Positions 34,521-42,193 of a stretch of 64,000 nt of DNA are shown here, piece after piece. Location of the stretch: the NCBI GenBank assembly GCA_027492545.1, contig JAPUEL010000076.1:107858-171857 (forward strand). The letters run 5' to 3'. The translations under genes and the position numbers were made by a program. Within the stretch, counting starts at the first letter, position 1; every line of letters begins with the position of its first letter. The notes beneath the pieces are model-generated. The model worked only from the letters and a program-made list of their open reading frames with translations, did not search any database and was not told the DNA's origin. The DNA is from Propionibacteriaceae bacterium (GTDB lineage Bacteria > Actinomycetota > Actinomycetes > Propionibacteriales > Propionibacteriaceae).

Positions 34521-34688
34521 TCAGCCGACGACGCCCTTGAGGGCGTTCAGCAGGTCTGTGGCCTCGGTTGCGTTCATCTCGACGACGAGGCGTCCGCCCC
34601 CGTCGACGGGGACGCGCATCACGATGCCGCGTCCCTCCTTCGTGACCTCCATCGGACCGTCGCCCGTACGGGGCTTCATCGCTGCCAT
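34521..34688 (-). CDS. DUF3117 small protein (Rv1211-like)
   Basis: 55-residue protein MAAMKPRTGDGPMEVTKEGR..., matching the actinobacterial DUF3117 family (KPRTGDGP...EGRGIVMRVP...GGGRLVVE). No molecular function is known. The C-terminal half (TEATDLLNALKGVV) is helical. Its position next to glgM is the same as Rv1211 beside Rv1212c in M. tuberculosis. AGGG lies shortly before the ATG. The stop-to-stop layout with glgM leaves room for one shared terminator. Confidence 0.9.
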   Translation of the reverse strand: MAAMKPRTGDGPMEVTKEGRGIVMRVPVDGGGRLVVEMNATEATDLLNALKGVVG

Positions 34689-34783
34689 CTGCCACCCTCA
34701 TTCTCTGTGCTCGAACTGTGGACTGGCCCTATTATTCCGCATCACACCAAGCGGCCGCCCGCACGGGGGCGAATCGCCGCCGA

Positions 34784-35161
34784 TCAGAGCGGGTTCGGCA
34801 ACTCCTCAGGCGAGGCATCAGCGGCCATGGGGCGCTCATACTCGGCCCGGAGCAGCAGCTCGTCGACCACCTGCATGTCGTATCCGCGCCGCACCACGTC
34901 GAACAGCGTCTCCGACGCTGGGGCGGCGGCCCCGTCGGCCACCGCAGCCAGGTACTGGTCCACCTGCTCGCGGGCGTAGCCCGGCCACGCCGTCGGCAGG
35001 ACGGCCTCGGCGAGGAACGCATGGGTGACTGGACCGTGAGGCACCCTCCCCCGCGGGCGGTCGACGACGGCGTCCGCGGGCATCTCCCCCAGCCGTCCCA
35101 TCCCGGCGAAGGCGGCCAGGCCGAGCACAGCGATGGCGACGGCGACGATCGCGATCCACAC
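34784..35161 (-). CDS. Small DivIVA-domain-like membrane protein
   Basis: 125 residues. One N-terminal transmembrane helix (about 2-21, MWIAIVAVAIAVLGLAAFAG), then a cytoplasmic part with two DivIVA-like repeats: PGYAREQVDQYLAAV and RRGYDMQVVDELLLRA, the G-Y-x-x-x-x-V-D pattern found in Wag31-associated proteins. Suggests membrane- or pole-linked scaffolding in growth or division. GTG start, 3 nt after the stop of the LOG-family gene, so in operon with dapE-LOG. Confidence 0.75.
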   Translation of the reverse strand: MWIAIVAVAIAVLGLAAFAGMGRLGEMPADAVVDRPRGRVPHGPVTHAFLAEAVLPTAWPGYAREQVDQYLAAVADGAAAPASETLFDVVRRGYDMQVVDELLLRAEYERPMAADASPEELPNPL

Positions 35162-35164
35162 GGC

Positions 35165-35899
35165 TCAGCTCTCGAACTGGCCCGGAAGGCCCATGGCGTC
35201 CAGCGCCTCGTCGACGTCGTCGGTGACGGTGACCAGGCTCAGGTCCGCCTTGGAGATGTAGTTGCGCTCGGCCATGGTGTCGCGGACCCAGTCCATGAGC
35301 GGGCTCCAGTGGTCTGTGCCGAACAGCACCATCGGGAAGTTCTTCACCTTGCCGGTCTGGATCAGGGTCAGCGCCTCGAAGAGCTCGTCGAGCGTGCCGA
35401 ACCCGCCAGGCATGGTGATGAACCCCTGGCTGTACTTGAGGAACATGGTCTTGCGGGCGAAGAAGTAGCGGAAGTTGACGCCGAGCGAGATGTGCTCGTT
35501 CATCCCCTGCTCGTGCGGCAGCTCGATGCCCAGGCCCACCGACAGCCCGTCGGCCTCGCTGGCCCCCTTGTTCGCGGCCTCCATGATGCCGGGGCCGCCG
35601 CCGGTGATCACCGCGAACCCGCGGTGGACCAGCCCACGCCCCACCTCCACCGCCGCCTCGTACATCGGGTGGTCCGACGGCGTCCGGGCGGAGCCGAAGA
35701 CGCTCACCGCCGGCGGAAGCTCCTTGAGCGCGTCGAATCCCTCGACGAACTCCGACTGGATGCGCAGCACCCGCCAGGGATCCAGGTGGCTCCAGGGCAG
35801 GCGGGTGTGCTGCAGCAGCGCCTCGTCGGCCATCGGTTGGCGGGTACGTTCCGCGCCGCCGAGTTCGACCGCGCCGGCGCGGCGCTTGGGTTGGGTCAC
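35165..35899 (-). CDS. LOG-family nucleoside-5'-monophosphate phosphoribohydrolase
   Basis: 244 residues. The Rossmann-like fold carries the LOG signature MPGGFGTLDE and the earlier GGGPGIMEAANKGA. Family members (Rv1205 in mycobacteria) cleave N6-modified AMP to the free cytokinin base, or act as general nucleotide phosphoribohydrolases. An N-terminal extension of about 35 residues precedes the core. The GTG at 35899 overlaps the dapE stop (GTGA). Confidence 0.92.
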   Translation of the reverse strand: MTQPKRRAGAVELGGAERTRQPMADEALLQHTRLPWSHLDPWRVLRIQSEFVEGFDALKELPPAVSVFGSARTPSDHPMYEAAVEVGRGLVHRGFAVITGGGPGIMEAANKGASEADGLSVGLGIELPHEQGMNEHISLGVNFRYFFARKTMFLKYSQGFITMPGGFGTLDELFEALTLIQTGKVKNFPMVLFGTDHWSPLMDWVRDTMAERNYISKADLSLVTVTDDVDEALDAMGLPGQFES

Positions 35900-36966
35900 G
35901 GGGTTGCTCCTTCGGGGGTCAGCCAGCGACGGAGGCCGGCGGCGCACTTGTCGAGGTCCGAGACGGGACAGGACTCGTCGTCCCGGTGGGCCACCGAGGG
36001 GTCTCCGGGACCGTAGTTGACGGCCGGGATGCCCAGCTCGCTGAACCGGGCCACGTCGGTCCAGCCGTACTTCGGCCTGGCCGGCTCGCCGATCGCGGCG
36101 ACGAACTGCTGCGCCGCGGGCCGGTCGAGGCCGGGGCGGGCCGCAGGCGAGGCGTCCGCCACCACGAGGTCGTGGCCGGGGAACCAGCCGCGCAGCCGTG
36201 CCAGCGCCTCGTCGACCGACTTGTCCGGCGCGAACCGGTAGTTGATCTGCATCGTGGCCGACGGGGGGATGACGTTGCCGGCCATGCCGCCGCTGATCGC
36301 GACGGCGTTGAGCCCCTCGCGGTAGACGAGCCCCTCCACCTCGATCTCCTCGGACCGGTAGGCCGCCAGTGTGGCCAGCACAGGGGCGAGGTCGTGGATG
36401 GCGTTGTGACCCATCCAGGCGCGCGCGCTGTGGGCGGCGGTGCCGGACGAGGTGAGGTCGATCCGGATGGTGCCCTGGCACCCGCCCTCGATCTGCGCGC
36501 CGGTGGGCTCCATGAGCACGGCGAAGTCCGCGGCCACCAGGTCCGGCCGGTTCCGGGAGAGCCTGCCGAGGCCGTTGGCGGCGGCCTCCACCTCCTCGTG
36601 GTCGTAGAAGATCCACGTGATGTCGCGGATGGGCGCGGACAACTCGGCAGCCAGGGTGAGCATCACCGCCACCCCGCCCTTCATGTCGCTGGCTCCACGC
36701 CCCCAGATGACATCGCCCTCGGGACGGGCGAGCAGGCGGGAGGGCAGGTTGCCCGCCACCGGCACGGTGTCGAGGTGGCCGGCGATGACCACACGCTCGG
36801 CGCGGCCCAGCGTGGTCCGGGCGAGGACGCAGTCGCCGTCGCGGTGGAGCTCGAGGTGCGGTAGCCCCGCGAGCCTGGACTCCACCAGGTCCGCCAGCGC
36901 GCGCTCATTGCCCGAGACGGACTCGATGTCCATGATCTCCTGCATCAACCGCGCCAACCCGCTCAT
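35896..36966 (-). CDS. dapE: Succinyl-diaminopimelate desuccinylase
   Basis: Releases LL-diaminopimelate in the succinylase lysine pathway. 356 residues, M20 metallopeptidase fold. Zinc ligands are readable in AGHLDTVP (His), RGASDMKGG (bridging Asp), YDHEEVE (Glu pair) and near the C-terminus VAHRDDE (His). A dimerisation lid domain covers about 175-285. First gene of dapE-LOG-DivIVA-like, with a leaderless ATG. Confidence 0.95.
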   Translation of the reverse strand: MSGLARLMQEIMDIESVSGNERALADLVESRLAGLPHLELHRDGDCVLARTTLGRAERVVIAGHLDTVPVAGNLPSRLLARPEGDVIWGRGASDMKGGVAVMLTLAAELSAPIRDITWIFYDHEEVEAAANGLGRLSRNRPDLVAADFAVLMEPTGAQIEGGCQGTIRIDLTSSGTAAHSARAWMGHNAIHDLAPVLATLAAYRSEEIEVEGLVYREGLNAVAISGGMAGNVIPPSATMQINYRFAPDKSVDEALARLRGWFPGHDLVVADASPAARPGLDRPAAQQFVAAIGEPARPKYGWTDVARFSELGIPAVNYGPGDPSVAHRDDESCPVSDLDKCAAGLRRWLTPEGATP

Positions 36967-36972
36967 GCGCCG

Positions 36973-36978
36973 AGCCTA
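36973..36978 (-). promoter_or_regulatory. -10 hexamer TAGGCT, leaderless dapE
   Basis: TAGGCT on the minus strand ends 6 nt before the ATG at 36966. Confidence 0.6.
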
Positions 36979-36990
36979 CTGTCCCCCCGG

Positions 36991-37833
36991 TCAGGTGAGG
37001 CGGGTCATCTCCACGGAGACGAACATCTCGGAGCCACCCGAGCCGGTGTAGATGCCCATCAGGGGGGCCACGTCGGAGTAGTCCCGACCGAAGCCCACCT
37101 CGACGTGGGAGCCGCGCGGCTCGGTCTGGTTGGTGGGGTCGAAGCCGAGCCACTCGCCGTCGTAGTACTGGATCCAGGCGTGGGACTCACCCACCATCGG
37201 CACGCCGATCTCGGGGTCCTGGAACTGGATCACGTAGCCGGAGACGTAGCGGGCCGGGATGCCGATGCAGCGCAGGGCGCCGAGCAGCAGGTGCGCGATG
37301 TCCTGGCAGACGCCGGCGCGGTGCTCCCAGACCTCGCTGGCCAGCGTGTGGACCTGCGTGACGCCGGGCACGTACGCGACGTGCTCCCGCAGCCGGCGGG
37401 TGAGCTCCACCACCGCCTCCCCAGGGGTGGCCGAGGACCGGCGCACCTGCTCCGCGATCCGCGCCACCTCGCGATGGGGCCGCACGTAGCTGGTCTGCGT
37501 GAGCAGCTCCACGTAGCGGTCCCGCAGGTCGGGATCCTCGAGGCCCGCCCAGCCCAGCGGCACCGCGTCGCGCGAGACGTCGTGGATCTCGACGGTGGAC
37601 GTGGCCACCACCTTGAGGTCGGAGTGCCGCTCGTGGATCTCGAACGCGACGACGGAGGTGCGCCAGTAGTCGCGGTAGGCGTGTGTCCAGGCCACCGGTG
37701 TGATGTCGAGGCGCGACGACAAGACGAGTTGCCTTCGGCTGGTCAACGGGGTCATCCGCGCCTCGTTGAAGGAGTCCGAGGCGCCGCCGCCGTAGTTGTA
37801 GCCCGTGGTGTGCACGATGCGGTACTGGCTCAT
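36991..37833 (-). CDS. Transglutaminase-like cysteine peptidase of the ATP-grasp/alpha-E cluster
   Basis: 280 residues. N-terminal beta-rich domain (MSQYRIVHTTGYNYGGG, about 1-150) then a transglutaminase core with catalytic Cys in HRAGVCQDIAHL, His in ESHAWIQYY and Asp in FDPTNQ. Predicted to hydrolyse or form isopeptide bonds. It is the last of three genes with circularly permuted ATP-grasp and alpha-E proteins, a conserved but functionally uncharacterised set predicted to build or trim a peptide-like product. ATG at 37833. Confidence 0.9.
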   Translation of the reverse strand: MSQYRIVHTTGYNYGGGASDSFNEARMTPLTSRRQLVLSSRLDITPVAWTHAYRDYWRTSVVAFEIHERHSDLKVVATSTVEIHDVSRDAVPLGWAGLEDPDLRDRYVELLTQTSYVRPHREVARIAEQVRRSSATPGEAVVELTRRLREHVAYVPGVTQVHTLASEVWEHRAGVCQDIAHLLLGALRCIGIPARYVSGYVIQFQDPEIGVPMVGESHAWIQYYDGEWLGFDPTNQTEPRGSHVEVGFGRDYSDVAPLMGIYTGSGGSEMFVSVEMTRLT

Positions 37834-37858
37834 CGGAGGCCACCTCTCTGCTGGGTCG

Positions 37859-38779
37859 TCACCATGCTCCACCGACCCACTCGGCCGCAGCTGATCCCTC
37901 GAAGTAGCGCGCCGAGATGGCCTGGGTGGCCTCGGAGCACACCACCTGGAGGCGGGCCATCTGGTCCGTGAGGTCGAGGAGAATCTCCTCCGCGGGAAGG
38001 TACTCGAGGGTGGCACGCGCCGCCCCCAGCAGCCTGGTGGCAGGGTCGTCGGGGCGGATGCGCTGGTTGCCCGGGCCGAGCAGGGTCAGCGAGTCCACCG
38101 CGGTGTTGAGCGTGTAGATCAGGGACCGCGGGAAGAGCCGGTCCAGGATGAGGAACTCGGCGGCGTCCCGGTCGGAGGCCAGCGCCCCGTAGCGCTGCAC
38201 GAAAGCATGGTGCGCGCCGCACCCGCTGAGCACGTGGTCCCAGGCGCGCGGGGAGTTCCCCACCAACGACGGCGTGGCCAGGAGCCGCGACGTCATGTCG
38301 ATGCGCTCGATGCTGCGGCCCAGCGTGAGGAACAGCCAGCCCTCGTCGTGGCTCATCGTGCCGTCGGCCAGGCCGGCGATGACGGCGCAGCGCTCGCGCA
38401 CGAACTTGAACATCGACGCGGGCCGCATCCGCTGCAGGCGCCCCCCGCGCATGGCCAGCCAGGTGGTGTTGATCGACTCCCACACCTCCGTCGACACCGT
38501 CTCGCGGGCTCGGCGTGCGGACTCCCTGGCGCTGCCGAGGGCGGCGAGGAAGCTGACGGGTGACTTCTCGTCGTAGCACAGCTCCTGCAGCACGTCGGGA
38601 TCGTCGCTCGCAGGCTCCTGCCCCATCAGCAGGATCAGGTCCCTGGCGGCCTGCGCGGGATAGGCCCCGGGGTCGTCGAGCCGCTGGTGGAGGTGGACCT
38701 CGACGATGCGGCAGGTGTCCTCGGCGCGCTCGAGGTAGCGGCCGATCCAGAACAGGGAGTCCGCGATTCGGCTCAGCAT
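37859..38779 (-). CDS. Alpha-E domain protein (DUF403)
   Basis: 306 residues, almost all helical, opening [28 protein letters not shown], the hallmark of the alpha-E family, with the conserved TMSHDEGWLFLTLGRSIERIDMTSRLL motif. No catalytic activity is established; it always travels with the ATP-grasp protein encoded upstream. The start overlaps the ATP-grasp stop by 7 bp, so coupled translation is likely. Function is inferred only from linkage. Confidence 0.92.
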   Translation of the reverse strand: MLSRIADSLFWIGRYLERAEDTCRIVEVHLHQRLDDPGAYPAQAARDLILLMGQEPASDDPDVLQELCYDEKSPVSFLAALGSARESARRARETVSTEVWESINTTWLAMRGGRLQRMRPASMFKFVRERCAVIAGLADGTMSHDEGWLFLTLGRSIERIDMTSRLLATPSLVGNSPRAWDHVLSGCGAHHAFVQRYGALASDRDAAEFLILDRLFPRSLIYTLNTAVDSLTLLGPGNQRIRPDDPATRLLGAARATLEYLPAEEILLDLTDQMARLQVVCSEATQAISARYFEGSAAAEWVGGAW

Positions 38780-40344
38780 GATGCCACCTCCCCGCTCTGC
38801 TGTTGCTGCTGCTCGTGCTGGTGCCGGATGACCCGGTTGAGGACCGGCTCCGACATGGGCACGGACGTGGGCCGGGGTGGGGGTGTGGGGGGCATGGTGG
38901 GCGCGATGGGCCTGCCGGAGGTGAGCACCCACGTGTCCTTGGACCCGCCGCCCTGGGACGAGTTGACGATGAGCTCGCCCTCCGGGAGCGCGACGCGGGT
39001 CAGCCCCCCTGGCAGGACGAAGATGTTGTCGTTGCCCGAGTTGACGACGAACGGACGCAGGTCGACGTGGCGGGGCTTGAGGGCGCCGTCGATCATCGTC
39101 GGCACCGTCGACAACTGCACCACCGGCTGCGCGATCCAGCCGCGCGCGTCCTTGAGGATGAGGCGGCGCAGCTTGTCGAGCTCCTCCTGCGAGGCGCGGG
39201 GCCCGATCACGATCCCCTTGCCGCCCGAGCCGTCCACGGGCTTGACGACAAGCTCGGCGAGGCGGTCCAGCACCTCCTCGCGGGCCTGCGGCTCCTCGAG
39301 CCGCCAGGTGTCCACGCTGGCGAGGATGGGTTCCTCGCCGAGGTAGAAGCGGATCAGGTCCGGGATGTAGGTGTAGACGAGCTTGTCGTCGGCCACGCCG
39401 TTGCCCACGGAGTTCGCGATGGTCACATTCCCGGCCCTGGCCGCGTTGAGGAGCCCGGCGCAGCCGATGAGCGAGTCCGCCCGGAACACGGCCGGGTCGA
39501 GGAACTCGTCGTCGATCCGCCGGTAGATCACGTGCACAGGGCGCAGGCCGCGGGTGGTCCGCAGCGACACGTGTCCGCCGTGCGCCACCAGGTCGCGGCC
39601 CTCGACCAGTTCCACGCCCATCATCCGGGCCAGCATGGCGTGCTCGAAGTAGGCGGAGTTGTAGACCCCTGGGGTGAGGACCACCACCGTGGGGTCGGCG
39701 ATGCTCGAGGGTGCCGCCGCCCGCAGCGCCTTGAGCAGCTGCGAGGGATAGTCCTCGACGGGCCTGATCCGGTGCTTGCCGGCGATCTCGGGGAGGGCTG
39801 CGTTGAGGGCGCGCCGGTTGGTCATCACGTACGACACGCCCGAGGGGCTGCGCACGTTGTCCTCCAGGACCCGGAAGACCCCGTCGTGCCCGCGGACCAG
39901 GTCGATGCCGGCGATGTGCACGCGCACGCCGTTGGGTGTGGTGAAACCGGCCATCGCCCGGTGGAAGTGCGGCGACGACGCCACCACGTGCCTCGGAATC
40001 ACACCCTCGGCGAAACAGCGGCCCTCGGTGTAGACGTCGTCGAGGAAGGCATCCATCGCGCGGACCCGCTGCTTGCTGCCTGCCTCGACATGCACGAACT
40101 CGTCGGCCTGCATGATCCGCGGGACGATGTCCAGCGGAAAGGGCCGCTCCTCACCGCCGATGTCGAAGGTGACGCCCTGGTCGATGTAGATGGTGCGCAG
40201 GTAGTCCGCCCGCGCCCGGACCTCGTCGATCCCCAACCGCTCCAGGCCCTCGGCGACGCTCTGCGCCGAAGCCCGGATCCCCTCCGGCCCGACCATCTCG
40301 TCGAAAGCCTCCCCCGGCGGGTAATCGTCGAACAGCGCACTCAT
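38773..40344 (-). CDS. Circularly permuted type-2 ATP-grasp protein (DUF404/DUF407)
   Basis: 523 residues. Contains [28 protein letters not shown] (acidic ATP-grasp core), [29 protein letters not shown] and the nucleotide-binding [18 protein letters not shown]. Predicted amidoligase joining amino acids or a peptide to an unknown carboxylate, with ATP hydrolysis. The C-terminal tail is Pro/Gln-rich ([21 protein letters not shown]-like). First gene of the three-gene set; leaderless ATG at 40344. Confidence 0.92.
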   Translation of the reverse strand: MSALFDDYPPGEAFDEMVGPEGIRASAQSVAEGLERLGIDEVRARADYLRTIYIDQGVTFDIGGEERPFPLDIVPRIMQADEFVHVEAGSKQRVRAMDAFLDDVYTEGRCFAEGVIPRHVVASSPHFHRAMAGFTTPNGVRVHIAGIDLVRGHDGVFRVLEDNVRSPSGVSYVMTNRRALNAALPEIAGKHRIRPVEDYPSQLLKALRAAAPSSIADPTVVVLTPGVYNSAYFEHAMLARMMGVELVEGRDLVAHGGHVSLRTTRGLRPVHVIYRRIDDEFLDPAVFRADSLIGCAGLLNAARAGNVTIANSVGNGVADDKLVYTYIPDLIRFYLGEEPILASVDTWRLEEPQAREEVLDRLAELVVKPVDGSGGKGIVIGPRASQEELDKLRRLILKDARGWIAQPVVQLSTVPTMIDGALKPRHVDLRPFVVNSGNDNIFVLPGGLTRVALPEGELIVNSSQGGGSKDTWVLTSGRPIAPTMPPTPPPRPTSVPMSEPVLNRVIRHQHEQQQQQSGEVASC

Positions 40345-40350
40345 GCGCAC

Positions 40351-40356
40351 AGGCTA
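40351..40356 (-). promoter_or_regulatory. -10 hexamer TAGCCT, leaderless ATP-grasp operon
   Basis: TAGCCT on the minus strand ends 6 nt before the ATG at 40344. Confidence 0.6.
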
Positions 40357-40423
40357 TTAGGTCCCGGGGGCGCACAGCGCACCTGGCACCGATCTGTAAC
40401 GCGACCCTAACGTGGGGCGCCAC

Positions 40424-40429
40424 TAGACT
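40424..40429 (+). promoter_or_regulatory. -10 hexamer TAGACT, leaderless dapD
   Basis: TAGACT ends 7 nt before the ATG at 40437. Confidence 0.6.
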
Positions 40430-40436
40430 GGCCGCC

Positions 40437-41369
40437 ATGACCAACGAGACCCGCACCGCCTGGGCCTGGGGCCTGGCCACCGTCCACACCACGGGCGCCG
40501 TGCTCGACACCTGGTATCCCGAGCCTCGGCTCGGCTCGGACGTGACCGACGAGCCGCCGTCGCTGCTGGTGGAGGCCCAGCAGGTCGACGAGATCCGCCA
40601 GGTGGAGTCCAAGGTGGTGCGCGTCGAGATCAATCTCGACGAGGCGCCCGAGTCGGTCGAGGATGCGTTCCTGCGGCTGCACCTGCTCAGCGCGCGGCTG
40701 GTCGCGCCGCACGGTTTGAACCTCACCGGCATCTTCGGCGTGCTGCCCAACAACGCGTGGACCACCCGGGGGCCGGTGCGGGTCGCCGACGTCAACCGGG
40801 TGCGGATGCTCCTCCACGCGCGCGGCGAGCAGCTCACCGTCTACGGGGTGGACAAGTTCCCCCGCATGGTGGACTACGTCACCCCCACCGGCGTGCGGAT
40901 CGCGGACGCGGACCGGGTCCGCCTCGGCGCCCACCTGGCGGAGGGCACCACCGTCATGCACGAGGGGTTTGTCAACTTCAACGCCGGCACGCTCGGGACG
41001 TCGATGGTCGAGGGCCGCATCTCCTCCGGCGTCGTCGTCGCCGACGGCACGGACGTGGGCGGAGGCGCCTCCATCATGGGCACCCTCTCCGGCGGCGGCC
41101 AGGAGGTGATCAGCCTCGGCGAACGGTGCCTGCTGGGCGCCAACTCGGGCGTGGGCATCTCGCTGGGCCACGACTGCGTCGTCGAGGCCGGCCTGTACAT
41201 CACGGCCGGCACCAAGGTCACCCTGTCGGACGGCTCGGTGGTCAAGGCGCGGGAGCTGTCCGGCCAGGACGACCTCCTCTTCCTGCGTGATTCGGTGAGC
41301 GGGGCGGTGCTCGCGCGCCACCGTCGGGGCTCGAAGGTTTCGCTCAACTCAGCGCTGCACGCCAACTGA
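40437..41369 (+). CDS. dapD: Tetrahydrodipicolinate N-succinyltransferase, actinobacterial type
   Basis: Succinylates tetrahydrodipicolinate in the lysine/diaminopimelate pathway. 310 residues. The N-terminal domain is alpha/beta (about 1-130), and the C-terminal left-handed beta-helix has hexapeptide repeats (about 145-255, e.g. [18 protein letters not shown] and [19 protein letters not shown]). The actinobacterial clade differs from the shorter proteobacterial DapD. The stop shares one base with the next start (TGATG). Confidence 0.94.
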   Translation: MTNETRTAWAWGLATVHTTGAVLDTWYPEPRLGSDVTDEPPSLLVEAQQVDEIRQVESKVVRVEINLDEAPESVEDAFLRLHLLSARLVAPHGLNLTGIFGVLPNNAWTTRGPVRVADVNRVRMLLHARGEQLTVYGVDKFPRMVDYVTPTGVRIADADRVRLGAHLAEGTTVMHEGFVNFNAGTLGTSMVEGRISSGVVVADGTDVGGGASIMGTLSGGGQEVISLGERCLLGANSGVGISLGHDCVVEAGLYITAGTKVTLSDGSVVKARELSGQDDLLFLRDSVSGAVLARHRRGSKVSLNSALHAN

Positions 41370-42193
41370 TGCGTCGTGGCCTCATCGCGGCCCTCCTGAC
41401 CTTGGCGCTGCTCGCCGGTCTCGCGTTCGCCGGCTGGAAGGCGTACGAGTACGTGTACCAACGCGTCACGCCCGAGCAGTGCACGGTGGTCATGGAGGGC
41501 GGGACCACCGTCCTGTCCGCTGAGCAGGCCCGCAACGCCTCCGTCATCGTGGCGGTCTCCGTCGAGCGGGGGCTCCCCGAGCGGGCGGCCGTGATCGCAC
41601 TGGCGACCGCCTACCAGGAGTCGGATCTCCGCAACCTCGACTACGGGGACCGGGACTCGCTGGGCCTCTTCCAGCAACGCCCCTCCTACGGGTGGGGCAC
41701 CGAGGAGGAGATCATGGACCCGTGGTATTCGTCGGCCAGGTTCTACGAGGAGCTGGTGAAGTTCAGCGGCTGGGAGACCGGCGACATCAACGACGTGGCC
41801 CAGCAGGTGCAGCGCAGCGGGTTCCCCGAGGCCTACCGCCAGCACGTGGAGAAGGCGACGGCGGTGGCAGGCGCGCTGCGCGGGTCGGTGCCGGAGGGCA
41901 TCGCCTGCCTGAGCTTCAAGGAGTCCCCCACGCCGGACCCGAGCGCGTTCGAGCGCGTGCTCGCGGCGCTGGGCGACGGTGTGAGCGTCGCGGCCGAGGG
42001 AGGCACGTCGACCGTGACCGCCGCGGACGAGACGCTGCTGTGGTCGGCGGCCCAGCTGGCGATCGCCAACAGCTACGCGGGCGGCCTGACCTCGGTGGTC
42101 GTGGCGGACCGCGAGTGGACGGCCTCGGAGGGCCGGTGGCGCGACGCCGCCCCGCCCTCCCAGGCCGGCACCGCCGTGCTCACGCTCGGCTGA
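41369..42193 (+). CDS. Membrane-anchored lysozyme/transglycosylase-like protein
   Basis: 274 residues. One N-terminal membrane anchor (about 5-25), then an extracytoplasmic domain with LATAYQESDLRNLDYGDRDSLGLFQQRPS: a putative catalytic Glu in YQES and the LGLFQQRPS loop typical of actinobacterial lysozyme-like proteins. It is coupled to dapD by a one-base overlap, consistent with a cell-wall role. Enzymatic activity is not proven for this group. The 3' end overlaps the convergent exporter gene by 14 bp. Confidence 0.75.
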   Translation: MRRGLIAALLTLALLAGLAFAGWKAYEYVYQRVTPEQCTVVMEGGTTVLSAEQARNASVIVAVSVERGLPERAAVIALATAYQESDLRNLDYGDRDSLGLFQQRPSYGWGTEEEIMDPWYSSARFYEELVKFSGWETGDINDVAQQVQRSGFPEAYRQHVEKATAVAGALRGSVPEGIACLSFKESPTPDPSAFERVLAALGDGVSVAAEGGTSTVTAADETLLWSAAQLAIANSYAGGLTSVVVADREWTASEGRWRDAAPPSQAGTAVLTLG

